Source: Charina bottae
Lineage: Eukaryota; Chordata; Lepidosauria; Squamata; Charinaidae
Direction: 5' to 3'
Length of the DNA: 64,000 bases
NCBI GenBank assembly: GCA_023362775.1
Contig: JALMGJ010000002.1
Location: forward strand, 106,940,481 to 107,004,480
Under the pieces are notes generated by a model. The model saw nothing but the letters and a program-made list of their open reading frames with translations, had not been told where the DNA came from and did not search any database. Below are positions 32,246 to 43,131 of the stretch, piece after piece (the first letter of the stretch is position 1; the number at the start of each line of letters is the position of its first letter). The translations under genes were made by a program, and so were the position numbers.

Positions 32246-33011
32246 TATAGCCTTATACATTCTCAATCCTCAGGAAGAATATTTGAAGGAAGAGCAATAT
32301 TATCCTACAAGTGCATTCTCAAATTTTTTCTGTAAGCCGTTTCTTTTGATTCCTAATTCCAATATTTTTTTTTTGTTATTGGGGTTAAGAGATTATCAGA
32401 ATGTAAAGACTTCTGACTGTAACCAAATCAGTGCAGGTTTTAAGTAATAACCTTAAAACTAGAAGTGAGTAGTTTTTATTCCAACATGACACCTAGAGCC
32501 ATACTGTATGTGTGCTTTGCTGTTTTTCAAGACATGAAGCTGTTTTATTTTGTCTTTAGTGTTTTCATGCCACATTTTCTCCCAGTTTGGACCCAGCAGG
32601 GGAAAATAAGAAACTACAGTTTAAAACCAATTGTTATGAATGATGGATTATTGCACTGATACTTGGATCTTCACTGTGAACCATACTTACAAAATAAGAT
32701 TTCACTTTCAATTCTGTACTGTCCAATACTGAAGGGCATTTATACAGAGAATCATGATTTAAGCAAGCACAAAACTAATCTTATCCACATTTCTTGTCCA
32801 TTTTCAAGACATCTTTTCCAGAAATGGACCTTTTTTTGTTAGCAAAATTGTTCACATTCTTTGCCAGCTCTGCTATTCATTCAATGCAACAGACATTTTG
32901 GAGTAAGCCAACTACTTTTAACTTCTAGCTGCTGCTTTTACTGATATATCTATATGGTTGACCTGAGAAATATTTTGATGGTACAATTAAGGCAATTAAA
33001 ATCTTAGTATT
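32246..33011. other. Unique sequence, no gene seen
   Basis: No supported feature. Confidence 0.45.
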
Positions 33012-33420
33012 TCATAGAATCATAGAATACAGGTAGTCCTCATTAGCGACCACAATTGTGACTGACAACTCAGTTGTTAAGCGTAGTGGTCACTAAGTGA
33101 AACCGCGGCTGTGCTTATGATTTTACTTCAGCTTTGTTTTACAGACCTGTGAAGGTGGTAAATGAGAGGATTGGTTGCAAAGTTATTGTTTTATCACCGT
33201 CATAACTGTGAACAGTTGCTAAACAAGGACTATCTGTATAGGAGTTGGAAAGGACTTTATAAGGCACCTGTTCCAGCACTCAGTACAAGACTCCACTATC
33301 TCTGACAGATGGCCATCCAGCCTGGATTTGAAAACATACAGCAGGGAGACTCCACTACCATCTGAAGCACAATTTTTTTGCATATAACTTCTAACCACCT
33401 CTGTAAGCCATGTTATTTTT
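33012..33420 (-). mobile_element. CR1 LINE 3' end, interrupted by a DNA element
   Basis: catagaatcatagaat at the left is the complement of the CR1 terminal repeat (ATTCTRTG)n. CR1-like 3' UTR resumes after the insert (ggagttggaaaggac, gatggccatccagcctg). Old and 5'-truncated; the right border is vague. Confidence 0.65.
33028..33238. mobile_element. TA-flanked non-autonomous DNA element inside CR1
   Basis: Termini tacaggtagtcctcatta ... aaggactatctgta form an imperfect terminal inverted repeat flanked by TA. The same termini bound 46641-47068. It splits the CR1 end, which gives the insertion order. TA flanks suggest Tc1/mariner-type mobilisation, but I know of no certain family match. Confidence 0.7.
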
Positions 33421-34770
33421 TTTAAAAAAGTTCATACAAATTTCATGAATTTAATTAGGGTGAACTGAGCATGAATACTATTTTGTGAGAACAACCTTCA
33501 GAATTATGCTTCCAACACCTCTAGAGGACACCAAGCTATGGAAGGTTATTTTTAGCATTGTGAAACATTTAGTGTTTTCTTTCAATTATTGTGTAGAATG
33601 CAATGAACTATTGTTTAAACAAAGTAACTCAGGCCATTTCAGAGATGGAATATTCATTTTTTAAAAATTCTTTATTTACTTATTTCTATGCTGTCTACTC
33701 TTGTACAGCACTGAGCAGTTTATAAAGTCATCATCATCATCATTATCATCAACATAAGATACAAAAGCTTAAACAAAGACATGAAAAGGCCTGAAAAACG
33801 AATACATTTCAGTTACCTCCTAAAGTACAGGGGAAGAAGGAGCTTGCTTTGACTCCACTGGCAATTTATTTTATAATATGGGACCTGCAATAGAGAAAGC
33901 CAAATTATACATAATTACATAATTCTTTCTCCCCACAATCCTTCCACCTATTTAATTATTTCTACTGCATAAAAAATGCTATGTAACTCTCAAAGTTGCA
34001 TGAGAAATGAAAACAACTCAAAGCCCAATTCATCATGCAAGTTTTAAATTTGTTTGAAAGATAACATAAAGCAAAAAAAAAAAAAACCTAATCTCAGAAC
34101 AAAATTTAATTTGATAAAACCAAACATTGAAAAGAGATATGATCTATAAAAATAACACAGCAATGATTCCCTGGGGCAACCATATTAAAATTGTATTTTA
34201 TTTGTTTGTTGGTTTGTTTGCTTTTAAAATGTTAGCATGTTTATATGTTCTAAAAAAAAAAGGATGCATTTTCTTTCATAGCATGAAATAAGTTATAATA
34301 AATAACATTTGTCTTGATCATTTCCAACATCTTAGCTCTTATTCAAGACCCTCCTTAGAGAATGGAAATAAATAGCTTTCTTGCCTGAAGAGTAGTTGGT
34401 GAACTGAATGTATCTGGTTTTGTCCTGAATCTATTGTATTCTTTGAAAGAAATGTTTTAACATGATGCAAACAAAGTCCAAGCTGATGTGATTAAAAATA
34501 ACATCAAGCAACAGCAGCTGCATCAACGCATTTTTGTATGAACAGAATATTAGAAAACATAAATGAAACTGCCAGTTGAAAACTTCAGTTGGCATGTTTC
34601 CTCCCTCTCTGTGTGAACAGTATCATGTAGTTTAGTAACAAAAGGGAGCAATCTATAAACCCGTTGAATTGCAGTACTGAGATAGAAGCCAATAACGAAC
34701 AAAATTGGCTTAAACTTTATTACTCCAGATTAACTACATCATAAATTAAATGATTTGCCAATCTTTTTGT
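33421..34770. other. Unique sequence, no gene seen
   Basis: A short (CAT)n run near 33733 and an A-run at 34072-34086. No gene. Confidence 0.45.
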
Positions 34771-34885
34771 TAGGTGGTGGTTGTGGGTTTTCCGGGCTGT
34801 GTGGCTGTGTTCTGGCAGATTTGGTTCCTAACGTTTCACCAGTAGCTGTGGCTGGCATCTTCAAAGGACAGGAGCACAGCTAGAA
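34771..34885 (-). mobile_element. Penelope-like element 3' end
   Basis: On the minus strand: ctttgaagatgccagccac ... ggtgaaacgttagg ... cacagcccggaaaaccca. It has the same layout as the PLE end at 60938-60968: TTGAAGA (34864-34858), one extra base, a 5-bp stem (GCCAG/CTGGT, one wobble) around a 9-nt loop, then GAAAC (34837-34833). Confidence 0.55.
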
Positions 34886-35593
34886 GATTCTTTTTTAAAA
34901 AACTTTTTGTTAGGGTTAGGACTGTCAAAAGGAGGTTGATATTTAAGTTCAGATAGCAGAATTATATCAGAATTTTGGATCCACTGATGTAGAAAAAGAA
35001 AGGTGCTGTAGATCAGTTATTTAAAAAGCATGATCTCTGATCTGAAAATCCTGTATTGTATCTAGAATCCCTGATGAATGTCAGTGATTCAGCACTCAGG
35101 CAAAGTGACTTTTATGTGAGAAGAAATCCACTCTTCTTTGTAACCGCTGTGTTCTAGGTCTATACAGTAGCAATGAATCTACAATACTGACAATATTACA
35201 ATACAGATTGATGAATATGAATTTTCAAGAAATATTTTCCAGCAAGTTCTGCTCCAAAGGCTTTGTAGAGAAAGGCATGAGAACATCAATCTCCATAGCA
35301 TAACAGTTCTTTCTTTCCATTTCATGCAGTAGTTAAGCCCAAATCAGGCTTTGGTTCTGTGACCTAGATTTCAAGGGTTGAACTCTATAGCTGCAACCCA
35401 ATGGATCACCAGATTTCATGGTTTGTGTCCATCCCAGAAGCCAGTCATCCCAAATGGTGATGCAGTGATGACATCAAGAATAATTAAGCAATATAGATGT
35501 TACAAATGCCACAAAATATGGAAGCAATATTGCTATGTTAATTTAGGTGCTAGACTTTACCTAGTACCACAAATTAAATTTTACTAGGATGAT

Positions 35594-35595
35594 AT

Positions 35596-35642
<47 letters not shown>

Positions 35643-35643
35643 T
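35594..35643. repeat. (TTTA)n microsatellite
   Basis: About 12 TTTA units. Possibly the tail of an otherwise lost minus-strand LINE. Confidence 0.9.
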
Positions 35644-36501
35644 CAATTCATGCACTGACCATGACCAGAAATTTGGAATGCTCTGGCTTAGATTATACAA
35701 GATTTAGGAGAAGAGAATGCAATCTACAGCAGTAGGATGGGAATTTGCTTTTTAAATTCAGAGGGGGGAAACAATTCCCAAACTTTAAAGACTATAACTT
35801 CTACATCTTCTCAATCTAATGCTTATTCAGAGTCTCAGCTCTTCAGTTACTATATTAAAGAGGTAATAGAAAAACTCTTTTTCTCAGATATTGTTGAACT
35901 GCAACTACAAGAAAACTCTGGCCAACAGTGAGGAATGCTCAGAGTTGCTTTTCAACTACAAATGATGGGCGACTTGTTCCTTAGCCCTGCAAGTAAAGAG
36001 CACCCAGAATCATCTACTAATCTGGTAAAATGCAATCATAGTACAGAATATTATTGTCATGTAGACGATGGAGCACTAAGCTATACTTGATAAGGCATCA
36101 AGAACATCTTGCATCCATCTTGCTTGATTTGTATTTGAGACCAGTTATTTTTGGGGTAAAATCTCAGGCTACTGGTTTTACTTCTTAAACTCATAACAGG
36201 CTTGCTAAGGACAGTCTCCTTTTATATACTCCTTTTCATGTGTTTCAGTCAACATATACGGTATTGCTTTGAAGTTCAGATTTTTAACATAGGAAACTGC
36301 TAGGTACCAATGAAGGTCCTGACATTCTGTACTCTTGAGTACCAAAATATTGTTCCTTAAAATAGTCTTTAAGATGGCATTTGGTTGAATGTTCTCATAT
36401 GATTTCAGTTATGGTTTTTTTTTTAAAAAAATTGTGGTTTTATGTTACTTTGAGGCTCCATATTGCAAAAAGTTTCCCTTGCTGGAGAGGAAAGGCCTGG
36501 T

Positions 36502-36554
36502 GTTGGTTGGTTGGTTGGTTGGTTGGTTGGTTGGTTGGTTGGTTGGTTGGTTGG

Positions 36555-36613
<59 letters not shown>

Positions 36614-36615
36614 TT
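36502..36615. repeat. (GGTT)n-(TTTA)n compound microsatellite
   Basis: About 13 GGTT units followed by about 15 TTTA units. The TTTA part is the tail of the minus-strand L2 end at its right. Confidence 0.95.
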
Positions 36616-36690
36616 AGATTTGTCACCGCCCATCTCCTCTCACTGGAGGGACTCTGGGCAGTGTTTTATATTTATAAAATTTATATTTTA
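36557..36690 (-). mobile_element. L2/CR1-type LINE 3' terminus (copy e)
   Basis: After the TTTA tail: gtcaccgcccatctcctctc ... ggagggactctgggca, the complement of the L2 terminal hairpin. The inner stem reads CCTC/GAGG in sense. Confidence 0.8.
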
Positions 36691-37686
36691 TATAAATATA
36701 TAAGTATATACACACTTTAATCCCCCTCCCCCAGCCTTTCCATAGAACTGAGGAAGTGGGAGCTCCTAGCTGTTTCCTTCACTTAAGAAATATTAGGAGC
36801 AACTAATGGAAGATTAATTCATTTCTACTTGAGAATAATTTTCACTAGGTAGTATTGGGAGGTAGGGATTTGGAGTCACGAAAACAAAGGTCACCAAGAA
36901 ATAATAATTTTCTATATGTTGTTTCCCATTATCAGTAGACTGTATCAAAACACATATCTACATAGACTTCAAAAATTAATGGGATTACAATAACACCATA
37001 ATTGCCAGAGGGCTATATTATCCTTCAGTGACTAAACTACAAAAGCTTTCAGGTATGTTCAAGTCTCAGATGGACATCAAAAGGTCCACTGTCTAGGTGC
37101 ACAGATATAGAAAAATATGTGATCTCATCTGAGAATCTAATATTTGAGAAATAGTTGCTTCTTAAAATCATCTTTTATGGGATTACCTTTTCCTGAAATT
37201 CTTCTATATAACATAAATTGTGTTCCCGTTGCCAGATAGGGAAATTACTAAAAAGCAGGAAAAAAAACCCAAGAATTTTATATAACACAAACCTAATTCC
37301 TATTATCCTATTTATCATTTTCCCCTACAGAAAATATTTACATAAGATAATGTTAGACTCACCTTAAAATCTTAAATAATGTGAAACATAATTTTAGCAT
37401 ACTTTTTTGCGTTATATGATTCTTGAAGAAGCATACTGAAGTGGATAAAAAGAAATTGTCAAGGTCACCTTGATTGGAATCCTCCATTTCATTCATAGGG
37501 GTCCATATTTAGCAGAGAACAAACCCATTAAAAGTATCTAGAGACATATGCTTAAGGGGCAAAAGGCAAGTAAACTCAATTAGCTCTACATGCTCTAATA
37601 ATAAGAATAATAAAACCCTACATCTCTGAGTTTGCTGTTCTCATGGAGGGTAAGCTGAAGTAGATTAAAAAAAAACAACTACACTT

Positions 37687-39953
37687 TTATTACTGAAATC
37701 AGATTGATTTATTACCGAAATCAGATTGATTATATACTTTGCAGCCAAAGATGGAGAAGCTCTATACAATCAGCAAAAACAAGACCTGGAGATCACTGTG
37801 GCTCAGATCATGAGCTTCTTATCGCAAAATTTAGGCTTAAATTGAAGAACGTAGAGAAAACCACTAGACCAATCAGGTATGACTTAAATCATATCCCTTA
37901 TGAATATACAGTGGAGGTGAGGAATAGATTTAAAGGATTAGATCTGGTAGACAGAGTGCCTGAAGAACTATGGATGGAGGTTCATAACATTGTACAGGAG
38001 GCAGCAACTAAAACCATCCCAAAGAAAAAGAAATGCAAGAAAGCAAAGTGGCTGACTGATGAGGCTTTACAAATAGCTGAGGAAAGAAGGGAAGCAAAAG
38101 GCAAGGGAGAAAGGGAAAGATATAAACAACTGAATGCAGAATTCCAGAGAATAGCAAGGAGAGATAAGAAGGCCTTCTTAAACGAACAATGCAAAGAAAT
38201 CGAGGAAAATAATAGAATGGGGAAGACTAGAGATCTCTTCAAGAAAATCGGAGATATCAAGGGAACATTTTGTGCAAAGATGGGCATGATAAAGGACAAA
38301 AAAGGCAGGGACCTAACAGAAGTAGAAGAGATTAAGAAGAGGTGGCAAGAATACACAGAAGAACTATACAAGAAAGATCTGAATATCCCTGATAAATACG
38401 ATGGTGTGGTCACTGACCTTGAGCCGGACATCCTAGAGAGTGAAGTCAAGTGGGCCTTAGGAAGCATTACTAACAACAAAGCTAGCGGATAAGACAGTAT
38501 CCCAGCTGAGCTATTTAAAATCCTAAAAGATGATGCTGTTAAAGTGCTGCACTCAATATGCCAACAAATTTGGAAAACTCAACAGTGGCCACAGGATTGG
38601 AAAAGGTCAGTTTACGTTCCAATTCCAAAGAAAGGCAATGCCAAAGAATGTTCAAACTACCGTACAATTGCGCTCATTTCACATGCTAGCAAGGTTATGC
38701 TCAAAATCCTACAAGCTAGGCTTCAGCAGTATGTAAACCGAGAACTACCAGAAGTGCAAGCTGGGTTTCGAAGAGGCAGAGGAACTAGAGATCAGATGGC
38801 CAACATTCGCTGGATCATGGAAAAAGCAAGAGAGTTCCAGAAAAAGATCTACTTCTGCTTCATTGACTACGCTAAAGCCTTTGATTGTGTGGATCACAAC
38901 AAACTGTGGCAAAGTCTTAAAGAGATGGGAGTACCAGACCACCTTAGCTGTCTCCTGAGAAACCTGTATGCGGGTCAAGAAGCAACAGTTAGAACCGGAC
39001 ATGGAACAACCGACTGGTTCAAAATTGGGAAAGGAGTACGACAAGGCTGTATATTATCACCCTGCTTATTTAACTTATATGCAGAGTACATCATGAGAAA
39101 TGCCGGGCTGGATGAATCACAAGCCGGAGTTAAGATTGCCAGGAGAAATATCAACAACCTCAGATATGCAGACGATACCACCCTAATGGCAGAAAGAGAA
39201 GAGGAACTAAAGAGCCTCTTAATGAGGGTGAAAGAGGAGAGTGCAAAAGCTGGCTTGAAACTCAACATTAAAAAAACCCAGATCATGGCATCTGGTCCCA
39301 TCACTTCCTGGCAAATACTGTAGAAGGGGAAGAAATGGAAGCAGTGACAGATTTTATTTTCTTGGGCTCCAAGATCACCGCAGATGGTGACTGCAGTCAT
39401 GAAATTAAAAGACGCTTGCTCCTTGGGAGGAAAGCTATGGCAAACCTAGACAGCATATTAAAAAGCAGAGACATCACCTTGCCAACAAAGGTCCGTATAG
39501 TTAAAGCTATGGTTTTCCCATTAGTAATGTGTGGCTGTGAGAGTTGGACCATAAGGAAGGCTGAGCGCCGAAGAATTGATGCTTTCGAACTGTGGTGCTG
39601 GAGAAGACTCTTGAGAGTCCCTTGGACTGCAAGGAGGTCAAACCAGTCAATCCTAAAGGAAATCAACCCTGACTGCTCATTGGAAGGACAGATGCTGAAG
39701 CTGAAGCTCCAATACTTTGGCCACCTAATGCGAAGAGAGGACTCACTGGAAAAGACCCTGATGCTGGGAAAGACTGAAGGCAAAAGGAGAAGGGGACGGC
39801 AGAGGATGAGATGGTTAGATAGCATCACCGATGTAATGAACATGAATTTGAGTAAACTCCAAGAGATAGTGGAGGACAGGAAGGCCTGGCGTGCTATGGT
39901 CCATGAGGTCACGAAGAGTCGGACACGACTAAATGACTAAACAACAACAACAC
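37687..39953 (+). mobile_element. BovB LINE, 5'-truncated
   Basis: Begins within the endonuclease domain and continues to the BovB 3' tail and (AAC)n. The 5' junction carries a 22-bp tandem duplication (37687-37708 and 37709-37730, one mismatch) preceded by an A-run. Belongs with the 3.7-kb and 32-kb copies and differs clearly in protein sequence from the full-length copy at 50-53 kb. Confidence 0.93.
37704..39940 (+). pseudogene. BovB endonuclease-reverse transcriptase, broken
   Basis: Endonuclease end (RNQIDYILCSQRW, GSDHELLIAKF), linker, then RT: NNKASG, a TAA at 38490-38492 that interrupts the RT entry motif, then SNYRTIALISHASK, FIDYAKAFDCVDH and the active site RYADDTTLM at about 39162. 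A 5-nt insertion at about 39317 (caaata[ctgta]gaagggg, compared with the 3.7-kb copy) shifts the frame; coding resumes at 39335 (FIFLGSKITADGDCSHEI) to SRTRLND at 39940. Two lesions in about 745 codons point to moderate age. Confidence 0.93.
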
Positions 39954-41100
39954 CACTCTTCCTATAGGAAACAGACTGAATGGAAGAGATGAAGGGTCTT
40001 CCAATGTGAAAAAACAAAGCAGAGATAAAGTGAGGAACAAGATGGAAATCCTAGTTTGCTTTCTCTGTTCCAAATGCTACTGGTGGTCAATAGGATAAAA
40101 GAGGCAAAGAACCTCTACTTCTAGAGTTTTCTCTCCTGTAGTGGATACAATTCATTCCAAAAGATGCTATTCTATATTAGACATTCCACAGTCAACCATT
40201 GCAAAATCATTTCTTGTATCAATAAACTATCAGAAATGAATGATGGCAGCATTAAAATGTAACTGTAATGATTTTGCAAAGCAGTAAAGTATTTATAAGA
40301 AAGGGAGTGAAGATAGCTTAATGAAGCCCATAACCACCACAGGAATGCTGAATTTATGTCTGCTTTCAAATACTATGCAAATATTTTTATATCTATATTT
40401 AAAGTATATTTGAAATATTTCAGGTTTATAACTGTTTTAAGAAGTCTGAAGTATTTAAATAGTTACATGATGATTTTATCTTCTGTCTTAAACTAACTTA
40501 CAGACGTATTTACTAATGTACAAAGTTTCTCTTAACTAGCCTTTATGATGTGTCCGTTTCCATGAGCAAGGTATTCATTATTAAAGAAGTCAGTAGGATC
40601 ATATATTCCTACTTACTTGAGCAAAATTTTAAAGAAGAAGTTGGAAGGAATACCAATGACACCTGGCCTAAACCAACCAAGCAAGAAAGAAACAGACATT
40701 TGAATTCCTTAAAAAACAAAATCATAGTATTTATACAGTGCATTGTACATATATTCTCCATAATGTTGTAATAAACACTTTCTATATGAAAATTCAGGAA
40801 TAAGTCATAAGATCCTGCATAACATTTTCCATGCAAATGATGGGATGATCATGGAACAATTTTATTAGAGAAGGTGTGTGTGCATGCATGTGTGTATGTG
40901 TGTATGTACCTTCATCCCATCACCCACAGTCCATACAAACACACACATATATATATACACACACACATGTCTTTGGAGGCTCTAGGGAACATGGCTAGAG
41001 ACGTGTTATTATATCACATTGGACATGACTACAATTTTCAGTCTGAGTGTGTTTGTATGTTTGTGTTTGCATATGTTGGGAGAGTTTAAGCAGCTCAGCA
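39954..41100. other. Unique sequence, no gene seen
   Basis: No supported gene. Contains the GT/AC-rich run at 40877-40974. Confidence 0.45.
40877..40974. repeat. Interrupted GT / AC microsatellite
   Basis: gtgtgtgcatgcatgtgtgtatg on the left and acacacacatatatatatac on the right, separated by ~30 bp of other sequence. The sides are roughly complementary. Confidence 0.75.
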
Positions 41101-43010
41101 AACATTTATTTTTATTTATTTATTTATATGTCAAATTTATATGGCTGGCCATCTCACAAAAAGTGACCCTGGGTGGCGTACAACAACTAATAAAACAATA
41201 AATATATAAAAGCAATCATTATAAAAAAATATAAAAAACCACAAGGCACATGAGAGACTGAATGTTAACCACAGTAATGGAGCGACCTCAAATTCTCACC
41301 GGTCACCTGGGACCTCCAGGCGTGATGACATAGCCAGGTCTTGAGAGACTTCCAGAACATTAACAGGGATGGAGCTAACCTCACTTCGGAGTAGAAAGTG
41401 TTCCATAAGGCAGGCACCATGGCAGAGAAGACCCGCCTCCTCAGACCCGCCAAGTGTAGTTCCCTAGCAGACTGGACTCAAAGCATGCCCTCTCTGCCAG
41501 AACTGATTGGATGGGCATATATAATTGGGGAGAGGCGGTCCTTTAGATAACCCAGTCCCATGCCATGAAGGGCTTTAAAGGTTAACACCAGCACCTTGAA
41601 TTGGACCAAGAAGCAATCTGGCAACCAATACAGATTGCAGAACAGACTTGTAATGTGCTATTCTAGAGGCACACATAACTGCCTGTGCCACTGCATTCTG
41701 CACCTGCTGAATCTTCCGGATACTCTTCAAGGGCAGCCCAATATAGAGCACATTATAATAGTCCAATCTGGTGGTGACCAGGGCACGTGACTGTGAGCAG
41801 AGCCTCATGTGGTGGATTTCAGCAGTGCCGCTGTTTCTCAGGAAGGAGGGAGCACATTCCAAGAAGGGGAAGGAGATAAGTGGAAACATAGTCCAAAGGG
41901 AAGTTGTGGGAAAACCAGAGATTCGGAATATCCCTGCCCTAGAGCTTTCCCAGGTTATTTCCTCTTAGATTAGGTAGAGTTGCTTTAGTCTGGCAAGATT
42001 CTGTCCGTATGGCATTAGCAAATAAAGAACTGAAGTTTGGCTGGACTGATTCTTGGTTGTTTTTGGGCTGGGCCTGACATCTCCTGATTTAGGAATGGGT
42101 GAAACTGGTGTAGAACATGAAGCTGTGCAAAGGCCCTCCTAGCCACAACTGCCACCTGCTCTTTGAGCAGGAGTTGTGAGTCCAGGAGGACCCCCAGGTC
42201 TGTCTGGGGCAGTGCAACCTCATCCAGCACCAAAGATAGCATAGTCCTAGAACCGGCAGGCTAAAATCCAAAGCCACTCTGTCTTGCCAGAGTTCAACTG
42301 AAGCCCGTTGTTGCCCATCCAGACCCTCACAGCCTCAAGGCATGGGGACAAGACATTCACAGCATCACTTAATTCACCATGGGCAGAGATATATAATTGG
42401 GTATCATCAGCGTACTGATGATACCATACCCCAATCAATGAATATGCTCACCCAGCAGTCTCATGTAGATATTAAATAGGAGAGGAGAAAGAACGGAACC
42501 CTGTAGCACCCCACATGGTAGGGGTCAAGGGCAGGATCTCTCCTCCCCAATCACCACAGAATGGAATCAACCCTGGAGAAAGGAGAAGAACCAGCACAGC
42601 ACTGTGCCGCCCACCCCCAATCCTCTGAGCCAATCCAGAAGGATACCATGGTTGATGGTATCGAAAGCTGCCGAGAGGTCAAGTAGGGCAAGGATGGATG
42701 CACAACCCCCATCCCGCCCTCACCAGAGATCATCCAAAAGCATGACCAATGCTGTTTCTGTCCCATACCTGGGTCTAAATCCCAACTGAAAGGGATCCAG
42801 ATAATCTTCTTCCAAGGTACTTTGAAGCTGCTGTGCAACCACCTTCTCAGCCACCTTCCCCAAAAGGGGAGGTTAGATACCGGACAAAAATTGTTCAGCA
42901 TAGTGGGGTCCAGCAATGGCTTCTTGAGGAGGGGGCAAACCAAGGACTCTTAAGAGGTGAAGGATTAATCACCACTAGAACCCTCTCACATGACACCCCC
43001 CATACTTGAT
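41101..43010 (-). mobile_element. L2/CR1-type LINE, longest copy (f), carrying a solo LTR
   Basis: About 1.9 kb. Tail (TTTA)n at the left. Read right to left: RT entry (CPLLKKPLLDPTMLNNF at about 42930), a badly frameshifted palm, YADDTQLYISAH at about 42405, LQLNSGKTEWLWI, LPQTDLGVLLDSQLLLKEQVAVVARRAF at about 42190, the solo LTR, then RLDYYNVLYIGLPLKSIRKIQ at about 41745 and RRRVFSAMVPALWN / SLKTWLC near 41330. Many stops and frameshifts. The 5' end meets a (TTTCC)n tract. Confidence 0.88.
41808..42079 (+). repeat. Solo LTR inserted in the L2
   Basis: Starts TGTGGTGGATTTC, ends GGGCCTGACA, and contains tagtctggcaagattctgtc and AATAAA. Same family as 47625-47883. L2 coding continues on both sides, showing a clean insertion, but flanking cctca/tctcc are not an exact target duplication. 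Confidence 0.85.
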
Positions 43011-43131
43011 TTCCTTTCCTTTCCTTTCCTTTCCTTTCCTTTCCTTTCCTTTCCTTTCCTTTCCTTTCCTTTCCTTTCCTTTCCTTTCCTTTCCTTTCCT
43101 TTCCTTTCCTTTCCTTTCCTTTCCTTTCCTT
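43011..43131. repeat. (TTTCC)n microsatellite
   Basis: About 24 uninterrupted pentanucleotide units at the 5' border of the L2. It is a polypurine-polypyrimidine mirror repeat, able to form H-DNA. Confidence 0.97.

Larger units (their letters stand above)
34886..37686. other. Mostly unique sequence with two microsatellites
   Basis: No gene supported. Frames at 35378-35587 and 35737-35931 have no recognisable domain. The microsatellites and an L2 tail are listed separately. Confidence 0.45.

Noticed and set aside
36389..36720. Protein frames made of VGWL and YLFI repeats
   Set aside because: Pure translation of GGTT and TTTA microsatellites.
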